A DNA stretch of 64,000 bases from Immersiella caudata (taxonomy: Eukaryota; Ascomycota; Sordariomycetes; Sordariales; Lasiosphaeriaceae): contig JAULSU010000002.1 of the NCBI GenBank assembly GCA_030512335.1, positions 4,092,001 to 4,156,000 on the forward strand, given 5' to 3'. The first letter of the stretch is position 1; each line of letters starts with the position of its first letter. This document shows, in pieces, positions 1-9,323 of the stretch. Position numbers and translations under genes: made by a program. Under the pieces are notes generated by a model that had not been told where the DNA came from, made no database searches, and saw nothing but the letters and a program-made list of their open reading frames with translations.

Positions 1-84
1 GTAATCTTTCGTGAACAAACCGCGATTATTCACAAAAGATGACCTAGAGCAAGCGCGCTGACCACTGCGCCAACGGACCATTCC
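1..84 (-). other. tRNA-like 5' half at the window edge
   Basis: Read on the minus strand from about position 80, a 7-nt acceptor-like stretch is followed by TG and a perfect D arm (GCGC, 8-nt loop with GG, GCGC). The loop region fits the pol III box A consensus TRGYNNARNNG. The anticodon arm does not close: no partner for its 5' strand appears before the window ends. A long hairpin follows at about 1-42. This could be an intron-containing tRNA cut by the window edge, a tRNA-derived repeat, or chance. The anticodon cannot be assigned. Confidence 0.25.
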
Positions 85-204
85 ATTGTTGAAACTCACC
101 TTCGTTACCATAACCCTTAGCCCTGGTAGCTGGACTACCTTCCCCAGAATGGATCTGAACGACTGTCAACACCGGACCGAAGCTAAAAGAAGCGACAACC
201 TACC

Positions 205-732
205 TTAGGAAGCGGTTGTCGCCGGTTGCGGCGACCCCGCAGTCGTGTCACCAATTAGGAAGCCCCCCCAGTCGAACTGGGCCTCGGAAGCGTTGCCCCA
301 AGGGACGACCGGAGCGCTGCCCGACTGGGAAAGACGAGCCTGGCGATCCTCCTCCTCGAGAATCTCGATCTCGTGACCAAAGAGCTTATCGGCGCGAGCT
401 TCAAGAGCCCGCGACTGTGCCTCTAAACGGAGGAGCTTCGACAGAGTCTCCCTCTTTTCCTTATCTAAACGCTTCTTCTCTTCGAAAACCGCCCGCAATA
501 TCGACGGATCATTCCCATGTACGTTGCAAGACGAAGAAACAGCACTTAAGCAATTCCCGCAGGACTCGCTTTTGCTGGCCACCTTGCATTCGAGGTCAAG
601 GGTCTCGCAACGCGAGCAGCGAACGGGCATGACGATACCAAACGTATGGATAAAAAGAACGGCTTCGCGGCGGCGCTCGGTAGATAGAAGACGAGGTTTC
701 CTTTGTTGTTTCCTAATCGCATCAGCAGGCAT
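205..732 (-). CDS. Small Zn(II)2Cys6-like Cys-cluster protein
   Basis: The frame encodes 175 aa. Six cysteines at residues 39, 42, 49, 58, 61 and 69 give the spacing C-x2-C-x6-C-x8-C-x2-C-x7-C, which fits the range of fungal Zn(II)2Cys6 clusters. A charged, probably coiled-coil stretch follows (about residues 82-125), then an acidic, low-complexity tail. Met35 directly before the cluster is an alternative start. No fungal transcription-factor middle domain is present, and the basic region beside the cluster is weak, so DNA binding is an inference. A good splice-donor-like sequence lies downstream on the same strand near 109, so the 3' end may be spliced and the true protein longer. Confidence 0.5.
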   Translation of the reverse strand: MPADAIRKQQRKPRLLSTERRREAVLFIHTFGIVMPVRCSRCETLDLECKVASKSESCGNCLSAVSSSCNVHGNDPSILRAVFEEKKRLDKEKRETLSKLLRLEAQSRALEARADKLFGHEIEILEEEDRQARLSQSGSAPVVPWGNASEAQFDWGGFLIGDTTAGSPQPATTAS

Positions 733-1394
733 GATGGCGGTGTTGCAGGAGGAAAATTACCTACGGTATTCTTTGTGGAAAAAGAAGCAAGAAGAGGGGG
801 AATCGTGTGACGACCTGCGGGCCACCCTTGTGGCCGGAACGGGCCGACGTGTCCCCGCAGGCGCCACCGTATTAAACACAGTGTGGGGGAACCCCACACT
901 GCCTGCTCTGGAAGCTCGGTGCGCTCTGTACAGAACATCTAGAGCCGACAGAGCACCTGCTCTGTCGCTCTGCCCTAAGGAGTACCGAGCAACAGAGCAG
1001 AGGTACAAGTTACATCTCCATTAGTTAGTATAGATAGCCATCATCGTACCCACGATGGTGTGAGGAACCTTCTGTTCCTCACGCAAGTATTCGCTCGTCA
1101 ATTGAACTACCTTCGATTGTGTCCTACTGCACCAACACTTGGAGTGTTGCTCTGTCTTATAGTGACATACGACCATCCTTGACCAGTGAACCCCCGTCTG
1201 TAAGGACTTGCCTCTGCACTACTCCTCTCTGCCCACCCATCCTATCTAACGACCCTGCCGACCGCCTGTCGACAGGCCAGAGGTCGTAACAGCTCCTCCG
1301 GAGCACTGTACTCGCACTTCTTCCCCTGACCGGAGCACTGTACTACAGGCTCCCACAGGCTCTCAGGCGCTGTAATACAGGCCTGTAGAGTGCT
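733..1394. other. No supportable gene; short repeats
   Basis: Only short overlapping frames without recognisable features are seen. The 1270-1395 part contains imperfect repeats of a GAGCACTGTACT-type sequence and CAGGC-rich words. It leads directly into the minisatellite that follows. Confidence 0.5.
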
Positions 1395-1760
1395 ACAAAG
1401 CAACATTTAGTTTCTGGTCAACCAAACACCCTGGTTTTTCAGTTTCTGGTTAACCAGACCTTTTGGTCAACCAAACACCCTGGTTTTTCAGTTTCTGGTT
1501 AACCAGACCCCCTGTTTTTTAGTTTCTGGTCAACCAAACACCCTGGTTTTTCAGTTCTGGTTAACCAGACCCCCTGTTTTTTAGTTTCTGGTCAACCAAA
1601 CACCCTGGTTTTTCAGTTCTGGTTAACCAAACCCCCTGTTTCCGGTTAACACCCCCTAAAAACTTTGCTTAACCAGACCCCCTGTTTTTTTTTGTTTCTG
1701 GTCAACCAGACCCCCTGTTTTTTAGCTTCTGGTCAACCAAACACCCTGTTTTTCGTGTTT
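1395..1760. repeat. Minisatellite with palindromic TGGTTAACCA core
   Basis: About six or seven imperfect units of roughly 50-65 bp repeat the words TTTCTGGTCAACCAAACACC and TTTCTGGTTAACCAGACC, separated by CCCTGTTTTT tracts. The cores are near-palindromic (TGGTTAACCA). Units differ by small substitutions and by run-length changes in the T tracts, as expected of replication slippage. The array encodes no long frame. Confidence 0.85.
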
Positions 1761-2727
1761 CAGAAACCTAAAGCATGATTTCGTGCAGTAGAGCAAGGCG
1801 CATTTAGTGGCGTTTTAATGGATTAAATTATTAGCGTGAAGGTGGTCAAAGTTTGGCATCAAATAAGTACATGAGCATATTAAAACTTTACTAAAATAAT
1901 ATATGTGCATTTCAACTGCCCTAGGTATATTTAGCCATTTTCAATTCACTTTTTATACGAAGGAGTGGTGGATTATTTAAAAGTTAAAATGTGAAATTTA
2001 GTGGATTTTAGGTGGGAAAAGTAAGGCGGCTCGAAACTTTTGCGGGGTGACTGTAGCAGCAAGTTTTAGGAGCTCAGCCTGCTTATCCTTAGTTGCTGCG
2101 ACGCACTGTGCGATCCACGCAAGGCCGAATGTTTACATCAAAACAACACTGATTTCGGCCTCTACTGTATTCTTCAAAGTCTATCAGAAAAGAAATAACG
2201 CTGGACCTATGAGATACAAAAACGCAGCAAATACAGAACCTTGATAATCTGCCTATAGGTCGGACGCCGTAGGGGGGCCTCGGAGCTATGGTAACGTAGT
2301 GACGGTAAGAGTTTGTAGACATGTCCACAGACAAGAACGATTCAAATTCAGTTAAGAAATGGTCTACAAAACCTGCGAATCGGGAGCTTTGAGGGTCAAC
2401 CAGCTAATGAGAGAGAAACCCGTCCACCAGGTCTTCGGCCAGCGAACTACCACCACGCAAAAAAGAGACGCCACATACCCGCCTAACTCGGGCCGAGTTG
2501 TGGGCTGGCTCGAGCTGTCATTTGCCAGCCCAGCCGGCCCAGCAAACTTCCGTCAAGGAGCCAATAGTATTTTTGCTAGGTACGCGCTTCGGTTTGCTCC
2601 TGATACGACGACAATATCGCCGTGGTGGTCACAGTCACCGTGATCATTGTGGTTATTACTGAATGACCAGTAACAGTTGCAGCGCTTGCTTCTTCGTCTG
2701 CTTCAGTTAATGGTGGGGAGGTGACAA
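1761..2727. other. AT-rich intergenic stretch, no gene
   Basis: The 1761-2040 part is clearly AT-rich compared with the rest of the window and has no coding frame. From about 2240 the base composition returns to normal. Short frames on both strands look random. Promoter sequence for the JmjC gene should lie in the last few hundred bases, but no distinct motif is visible. Confidence 0.5.
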
Positions 2728-4269
2728 TTGCCGCCGAGCTCACCAATGAGCCGCCAGATTCCCGCGAGAAAAGAAGTGAAGTGGGCGTTTGAAGAATGGT
2801 GGTCGAAGTTTGGTCCCGGCCGATCCGCATCTCTGCCGCGATACGCCATAGGCATTGACCTCTTTGGGCCGGACAATCGAGCGAGTTGTTGCTTGCCCAA
2901 AGATTCGGCAATCTACCCGCTCCAGGGCAATGTGCTTTTGGAATCCGCCCCAGACACGCCGGGGATAACGATTCCAGAAGGCTTCTGCAGTAATGGGTAT
3001 GGAACAACGTTCCCAATGCACTCAGAGGATTTCGATATGCCAACAGTAAATGTTCACCATCTAGGGAAACCCAAACTCTGGTTTGTGGTGCCTGCTGGTG
3101 AGCGTGAGAAGCTCCTGGCTGCCCTATCCCGCGACAAGCTAGCTGTTCGGCGGCAAGGCTCCTGCCATCAATTTCTCCGACACGCAAGCCTTTTCATTCA
3201 TCCCAAATACCTAGATGAGAAATCCGTGAAGTTTACCTGTTTCCTACAAGGGCCGGGTGTTGCTGTTCTGGTCCTGCCTGGGGCAATTCACTACGGGTTT
3301 AACCTGGGCACAAATATAGCCGAGGCAAACAACTACGTCCCTACCGGCTGGGAACCGCCAAAGCTCAAGGAGTGCAAATGCTCCGGGCAGAATCCAATCA
3401 CCCGCAAAATGCTGGTTCCTCCGACTATATCGCCTACCAAGCAGCGTACGGCCTTGAAGAGGGCGGCTACGATTTGCCAGCAGACCAGGAAGCGACCAAA
3501 GCTATGTCGAAATAGTGACGAGCAGCCAAATGAAGATGCCCCTGTCAGTCAGTGGTTACGATACATTTCTTCATTCGAACCGCTCACGCCTCCTGATGCG
3601 ATTACTCGTGCACCTCGTATTTTCCGACACATTCTCGCACTTTGGAGTCGCCGGTCTATCGTACGAATCTGCGAGGCAATAAAATTCTGGGGCTCAAACT
3701 ATTCAATGAAGCAACTCTCCGAGGGATGGAAGGCGGGTTCAAGACTGCAAAGGCTTCTATGTCCGCTGGAACCTGCTGCACATTTGAGTGGCATGATTGA
3801 CACCATCTTCGGGATCCTTGTGTGTAATGAGATTGCTCACAAGCACGAGTACAACGGGCGCCTAGAGCATAAGACCGAGTTCAATATCGAGCCAGGCGAT
3901 AAATTCACCCATGACAGGGCATACCGGAGGTATAGAAACCTGCGGACGTTAAACAGCCTTTGCGTCGAAGGTGTTGGGCTTCTGTTCGCCATTCCAGCTA
4001 CCAAGGAGGCGCCATTTCACATCAGCATCAACGACTACATAAAGCTCAGCAAGACGGACGTCTCGCATTTCCGGGGGCTGGTAATGTCGTCGGATGTGTT
4101 CCGTAAGGCGTACCAGATGGCTGATAAGTTTGCTGACTGTGTCCGAGATGGGAAAGATATGCGGGTGTATAATTGGGAGCACCTGACGGATCTTACGGCT
4201 CTTGAGCGAGCAAGTGAGGAAGAAGTCCTCAAATATCTTGAACCGGAAGATGATTCCGAAGAAGAGTAA
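2728..4269 (+). CDS. JmjC-domain protein of KDM4/JMJD2-like type
   Basis: A single exon encodes 513 aa. Residues about 85-205 form a JmjC core that can be aligned with KDM4 enzymes. The Fe(II) ligands H98, E100 and H188 are present, as are the N108/K116 pair expected at the 2-oxoglutarate site. A KDM4-style zinc site is also present (C146, H152, C216, C218). The family demethylates methyl-lysine, typically H3K9 or H3K36, so an active nuclear demethylase is plausible; the substrate is not known. The usual N-terminal JmjN domain is not recognisable, nor are PHD or Tudor modules. Residues about 270-513 form a unique C-terminal region ending in an acidic tail. Met7 (2746) is an alternative start. 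The next gene cluster is transcribed towards it. Confidence 0.85.
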   Translation: MPPSSPMSRQIPARKEVKWAFEEWWSKFGPGRSASLPRYAIGIDLFGPDNRASCCLPKDSAIYPLQGNVLLESAPDTPGITIPEGFCSNGYGTTFPMHSEDFDMPTVNVHHLGKPKLWFVVPAGEREKLLAALSRDKLAVRRQGSCHQFLRHASLFIHPKYLDEKSVKFTCFLQGPGVAVLVLPGAIHYGFNLGTNIAEANNYVPTGWEPPKLKECKCSGQNPITRKMLVPPTISPTKQRTALKRAATICQQTRKRPKLCRNSDEQPNEDAPVSQWLRYISSFEPLTPPDAITRAPRIFRHILALWSRRSIVRICEAIKFWGSNYSMKQLSEGWKAGSRLQRLLCPLEPAAHLSGMIDTIFGILVCNEIAHKHEYNGRLEHKTEFNIEPGDKFTHDRAYRRYRNLRTLNSLCVEGVGLLFAIPATKEAPFHISINDYIKLSKTDVSHFRGLVMSSDVFRKAYQMADKFADCVRDGKDMRVYNWEHLTDLTALERASEEEVLKYLEPEDDSEEE

Positions 4270-4809
4270 TTTGCATCAAGGGAGGAAATTGTGGACCCCC
4301 CCGCCCCGTTCAGCAGCAGATGCCTTCCTGAGAAGCTCAAAGAGTCAGACAGGGAGGCAACTACTTTGGCTTTCGAGGAGCCTCAGCGTTGTTCCTCACG
4401 GGGGGTTTGGTCTCATAATGTCTGACATGGTCTCAAGTCGATGTGACAGAGTTCCGTTATTTGGAGTGGACAAAGCAGTGTCGCACATAGTTTTTCAGGC
4501 TTTGTCAATATACTAGGGCTAGGTTCCGGAACTCTCAGACTGCTGACCGTTGCCGCCGCCACCTGCCGCCGACATCCTGGCCGGAAGGGGCGGGGGGCGC
4601 CGCCAAAGGCGGGAGTCGCCAGCAGTTCACGAAGCACGAGAAAGCGAGCGAACAAGGATTTCTTAAAAACTATCCAAAGCTGACAAGGAATTTGCAAAGG
4701 CCTGCTAACTAGGTAAAGACTGTTCTGACTGGGTCTTGCCCATCGTCTGCTAATTAGGATCATGACCTGTAGCTCCGTCTCAGCTCCCCCTCCTTCAGCT
4801 TCCACTCCC
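4270..4809. other. Convergent intergenic region, no gene
   Basis: This 540-bp gap lies between two convergent genes. It is GC-rich in the middle (CCGCCGCC words near 4550-4600). Only short frames are present, and I see no repeat or RNA feature. Confidence 0.5.
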
Positions 4810-6351
4810 CTATTCCATATATCCTTTTACTCCCTTCATCACTTCATCTCCACCGCCCCAGTATTTGCCAATAGGTTCTAACATACACATTGCTCTTTGC
4901 TGGTTAATCCATTCAAGTCCGTTGGAAAACTTGCCGCAAAATGTTGACCTTACCCAGCCATGATGACCAGGGTCATCCGACTTTGGGTCCCTCCCAAACG
5001 TATATTGCAACGGCCACCCATCACCCTCTTCTTGGGCCTCGGCCGCAAAGCCCAGAATGATTAGATCAGTTATCTTCCGGCCCCTTAAGGAATCTCTCTT
5101 CCCTACTGGTCTTATCGTCATAAGCCTGCCCCGTTCAGTGTTGTCGAACGCCTCTGCTTCGGTGGCATGATTCGTCCGTCTCACCAATAGTAATCTCTCT
5201 CCGGCACGGGGGTGGGAGCCTCGAAATAGCGGAAGCCGAACGACTAAAAAGACCCAAACAGAATAAATAATCCAGCCCCTAACCTCGCCTGCCTTGCTGG
5301 GCATGTGCGGATCGCGGGCGAATATGATCGGGACAAGATCTTCAGAGTCTAGGATTTCATCTCTTAGCACGGACCTTAGGCGTTTATTCCTATACTCTTC
5401 TGGGTTGCGAACCCATACCGGCGGACGCTTGAGTCGCCGATTTTGTGCTCTGTACGTATCACGTACGTTTTTAAACTCGGCATCCTTGTTGATATCCATG
5501 TCGAACCTTGTTAATGATCCAAGAAGGCCTGTGGCAAATAGAATGCTTGAACCCCATATCTCTGGCTCGGTGATAGATGGGTTCTGTCTCAACAAGAATT
5601 CCACGTAGAACATAATGTCGGCCTCGTCGCAGCCCTTGTCCTCAAACCTAGTTACTAGTCCTCTCCACTCAGAAGTTGCGAATATCTCCTCGCCAAATCT
5701 TGTTTTAAACAGTGGCCAAAGAGCCTGACTTGCAGAAGTTTGGATCTGCGGAAGGGCAGGACTAGTAGCTGAGACTGGAGCTGGAGCTGCTGAAGCTGGA
5801 GCTGGAGCTGGAGCTGGAGCTGGAGCTGCTGGAGCTGGAGCTGCTGGAGCTGCTGGAGCTGGAGCTGCTGGAGCTGTAGCTGGAGCTGCTGGAGCTGGAG
5901 CTGCTGGAGCTGGAGCTGCTGGAGCTGCTGGAGCTGCTGGAGCTGGAGCTGGAGCTGCTGGAGCTGGAGCTGCTGGAGCTGGAGCTGCTGGAGCTGGAGC
6001 TGCTGGAGCTGGAGCTGGAGCTGCTGGAGCTGGAGCTGGAGCTGCTGGAGCTGGAGCTGGAGCTGGAGCTGAAGCTGCCTTTTTAGGCCCTGGAGAAGGC
6101 GCTTCAGTGGTAGAGGCATTGGACTGAGACGTAGTATTATCTGGTGTGTTGCGTGTGCTGGTGGCGGATGTACTGGTGTTATTTGTGGTAAGCGCATTGG
6201 AGAGAGGTGAGTTTGTGATATCTCCGGCTTCGATGTTATTACCATTTTCTGACCCCGATGGTATCCCTTTGCCTTTCTGGGTTATGAGCAGGTTGCTAGT
6301 TTCCCCCTCATCATCATAGCCGCTTCCACTCTGGTTGTTGTCAAACATCAT
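4810..6351 (-). CDS. Unknown protein with a long Ala-Pro repeat
   Basis: The frame encodes 513 aa and I do not recognise a family. It opens with a Ser/Thr/Asn-rich acidic segment (about 1-90). A low-complexity Ala-Pro tract follows (about 90-195), built from GCTGGAGCT-like units visible on the plus strand at 5785-6080. A conserved-looking globular part (about 205-513) has mixed helical and Trp-rich sequence and one strongly hydrophobic stretch (WIIYSVWVFLVV), which could be a membrane or buried segment. The frame starts only 60 bp after the stop of the RING-encoding exon on the same strand. A good acceptor (TTTGTTCTAG) lies in that gap, so it may be a downstream part of that gene or have a 5' UTR intron. 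Confidence 0.6.
   Translation of the reverse strand: MMFDNNQSGSGYDDEGETSNLLITQKGKGIPSGSENGNNIEAGDITNSPLSNALTTNNTSTSATSTRNTPDNTTSQSNASTTEAPSPGPKKAASAPAPAPAPAAPAPAPAAPAPAPAAPAPAAPAPAAPAPAAPAPAPAAPAAPAAPAPAAPAPAAPATAPAAPAPAAPAAPAPAAPAPAPAPAPASAAPAPVSATSPALPQIQTSASQALWPLFKTRFGEEIFATSEWRGLVTRFEDKGCDEADIMFYVEFLLRQNPSITEPEIWGSSILFATGLLGSLTRFDMDINKDAEFKNVRDTYRAQNRRLKRPPVWVRNPEEYRNKRLRSVLRDEILDSEDLVPIIFARDPHMPSKAGEVRGWIIYSVWVFLVVRLPLFRGSHPRAGERLLLVRRTNHATEAEAFDNTERGRLMTIRPVGKRDSLRGRKITDLIILGFAAEAQEEGDGWPLQYTFGRDPKSDDPGHHGWVRSTFCGKFSNGLEWINQQRAMCMLEPIGKYWGGGDEVMKGVKGYME
5785..6080 (-). repeat. Ala-Pro-coding trinucleotide-like repeat
   Basis: Nearly uninterrupted GCTGGAGCT/GCTGGAGCTGGA units lie inside the coding frame and encode the Ala-Pro linker. 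Such tracts are prone to length change. Long frames read from this tract in other phases (Gln-Leu repeats) are shadows. Confidence 0.9.
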
Positions 6352-6411
6352 GCCGCCTGCGGCAGATCCTAGAACAAACCGAAAGGCAGGAAATTAATCT
6401 CAGTATTCTTC

Positions 6412-8886
6412 TTATTCTTCCTCTTCTTCATCTACGTCTTGTTGTAAACCTTCGATATCAGGACCATCGGGGTTATATCGAATGACGCGGTTGTTTCGAT
6501 ACATAAAGTTGGTTTTCCGTACGATTCTCCCCTGTGTAAAAACCGATGTGATATCTGTTCTGCACAAGGGACACTCGGTCTCTCCAGCCAAACAAGACGC
6601 GTGGACGATGGTATGAGGAACGCTGCAAGAGTGTACCACAACGCATGCTCTATTCAGGTCGAACAGTTCCGCTTTGCATATATAGCAGTCCTCAAGCGTG
6701 TAGTCGTCGTTAATGGCGCGCAGGAATTGGTTAGTCAACGTCTGTCCCGGACGAGGATATCCATTATTTTGGCGCTTGTTGAAATCGACCAGAATGAGGG
6801 GATATCTTATACTGTAGAATGTATAGAAAAACGAATACCGTCTCCCACACCACGGGCAAGATAAGACTCCCTGGGATGTCAGGCCTAGGTTTATGCAGCC
6901 TTCGTGGAATGCGTGACCACAAGCAAGTTGTACATCCCCTTTGTGGCCGCTCAGGGGAACTTGGCAGTCTTGGGCCATACATTTCCTGCTCTGACCTATC
7001 TCAAGATTGTTGCGAGATATAAGCCACTAGTATATGTCAGTCTGAGGTGTTAGGATTGGTACTTGACTGCCCACCTTTGTTGGCATATGTCCATATGCTG
7101 TAAGCTCATATCCTTCTGGGGCTGAACGAAGGGCTTCGTTCAGCCTGCTCAGCTGAAGTGGTGCAGGTGTCCTTGTGCCACCACGGGCTGTGTGCTGTCG
7201 ATCCCGAAACTCTTCTGGTGTCTCTCTCCTTGAGCGGAGATACTTTTCTCCAGCTTCTTGCTTTGCTTCCCTGATTTCGCGAGAATCTGGCGCTACAGGG
7301 ACAAACTGCCCGACCCTCTGACGGACTCTATTGAGCACATCTGTCTCCATATCGGCCCACTTATTTTTGATACTTCCCTTACTGAAGTAGACCTCGCAGT
7401 TGTTTGGCAAACGGATCTTTACGTACGTCAGAGGATAGTGTTGAGGTTGCGACCTCGATATATTCGGGTCTGTTGCCACTGCCAAGACCTTCAAGGCTGT
7501 GATAGGAGTACCCTTTATATCCTCTCGCGTTCCAATGGGTATCTTTGTCAGGTCGCTCCACTTTAGTTGAGCAATGCTGCACATAACGAGATACTCTCGG
7601 CGCATTGTGCTGTATCTCGGATTTTTGTTGCGTGATGGCGCACTGATAACCATTCTGCCCGATATGGGTGCCCGCCCCTCGATTCGGAACCGAGTCGCGT
7701 TTCCCTTCACTTCAGGATCTTCCCCAAAAAAGTACGTAAATCCGTCAGAGGCTCCCACTCTAGCAGTAGCAGGAATTGATTCAACGGGTTCGTCACCTTC
7801 AGTTCCATAGTAATAATCGGGATCATCGACTCCATACTCTGCTGACTCGGCGTGTGAAATCGGTGAACCTGGCTGTGAAGTTGGCGGCGCTGGTGGCTGT
7901 GGACCTGGCATGGACCCAGCAAGAACCCTAGCCAATTCGACAGCCCGATCAGGGTTTTGCTCCAGTTCTTCAAGAAGTTGGGCTAGCGCATCATGTTGAC
8001 CTGAAGCATTCGCCTGCGTTGACTGTGAAGCAGATGCACGAGTTGGAGGCTGCCCCAACTGAGCCAGATGCTCATCTGCTCTTTCTTTCCCCTTAGTCCG
8101 AGCTGATAATACAGTTTGAGGGGTTGAAGAAGAGCTGGTATCACTGAACAGCGCAGGTTGTGCACTGGACCTTGTGGTGACCGGCTCTCCTGTTGACTCC
8201 GCTGTTGGTTCCCGAGATGCTGGCCAGGCTGAATTATCAGGTATACCGCTGTCGTAAACTTCTCTGTTGTTAAAATCGATTCCCTCGTCTCGCATGGGAT
8301 CACGCCATTTCCTGAGGAATTTTTCCAGTTGGTTGTCATTATCCCATGCCTTCAAATACTTGACTTCTCCCTTTCGTTTCGTCCCTGCATAATCAGGTGC
8401 TATGTGGAAGGCGTAAGCAACATCCGAGTGCCTAAGTGGGCCGAAATTGCCAGATTCCGCCTTGGCGTCTCTGAGCTCCTGCAGCTGACGTGCCTTTCGT
8501 TTGATATCTTCAGTGTAACTTCCTCCGGAGTCTGCCTCTCTTAGGTTTGTCTCTCTTAGGTCTGTCTCTCTTGGGCCTGTCTCTTCCAGGTCTGTCTCTT
8601 CCAGGTCTGTCTCTTCCAGCTCCGTCTCTTCCAGCTCCGTCCGTTCCGGCTCTGTCCGTTCCGGCTCTGTCCGTTCCGGCTCTGTCCGTTCCGGCTCTGT
8701 CCGTTCCGGCTCTGTCCGTTCCGGCTCTGTCCGTTCCGGCTCTGTCCGTTCCGGCTCTGCCCGTTCCGGCTCTGCCCGTTCCGGCTCCGTCTCTTCCGGC
8801 TCCGTCTCTTCCGGCTCCGTCCGTTCCAGCTCCGTCTCCGGTGGGGTCTTCCCTCCCGGTGAACTTATATCGGCGCCGGAGGACAT
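6412..8886 (-). CDS. TEPER-repeat protein with C-terminal double RING-like region (spliced)
   Basis: I infer two exons, 8886-7075 and 7026-6412. They are joined by a 48-nt intron with a GTGGGC donor, an ACTGAC branch and an ACTAG acceptor, in phase 0, giving about 808 aa. Met at 8940 is an alternative start. The N-terminus carries about 20 copies of a five-residue TEPER-like repeat. A middle region with no recognised domain follows (Gln/Ser/Pro-rich, then globular). The second exon supplies two zinc-type clusters: C-x4-C ... C-G-H-x4-C ... C-P-W-C, and C-Y-I-C ... C/H ... C-P-L-C. The second is a good RING finger, which suggests an E3 ubiquitin-ligase-like protein. Splicing adds the first cysteine of the first cluster, which supports the junction. 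The tail is poly-Glu. Confidence 0.65.
8540..8830 (-). repeat. 15-bp coding repeat (TEPER)
   Basis: Tandem 15-bp units of type TCCGTTCCGGCTCTG (plus strand), plus degenerate flanking units, encode the acidic/basic TEPER repeat of the RING protein. The core units are almost identical, indicating recent expansion or homogenisation. Confidence 0.9.
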
Positions 8887-9089
8887 TTCTTCCGATTTAA
8901 GGGGGGGGGAGGGTCCAGTGGTGAGTTGGGATACGTACAAATGAATGCTGTCAATCAGGGAAGTGGTCTGAAACTAAAATGTCAGAACTCCCTCTTATGT
9001 CTAGCAGGGTGCCCTTAACTGGGGATTGTGGTGGCCGAGTTTTTGGGCAGGCTAGCCCGCAGGTAGGGGAACCCGGAGCCGACCGGAGA

Positions 9090-9240
9090 ACCCAGACATC
9101 CACCGAGAATCCTGGAACCCGGGAACCGGGAACTCTAGGCCGGCGCATGAGCCGGAAATCCTGGAACCCGAGAATCCTGACCCGGGAACCGGGAACCCCA
9201 AGCCGGCGCCTCAGCCAGAAATCCTGGAACCTGAAGTCTA
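9090..9240. repeat. Short GC-rich direct repeat
   Basis: Two to three imperfect copies of a unit of about 65 bp containing GAAATCCTGGAACCCG and AACCGGGAAC words lie in the gap between the RING protein gene and the ferric reductase. Similar GGAACCGGGA words occur near 14285-14340. No gene is associated with it. Confidence 0.6.
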
Positions 9241-9323
9241 ACTCCATTGTCAAGATGAGAAATACTCTATGAAGCAACCCGCTATCATCGCGGTTTTTCT
9301 ATTTCCCAACAGTAAGGACAACA

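Noticed and set aside
5655..6245. 196-aa minus frame of Gln-Leu repeats
   Set aside because: It is the Ala-Pro repeat of the 513-aa gene read in another phase.
8547..8900. 117-aa plus frame of SVPAL repeats
   Set aside because: Antisense reading of the TEPER repeat of the RING protein gene.
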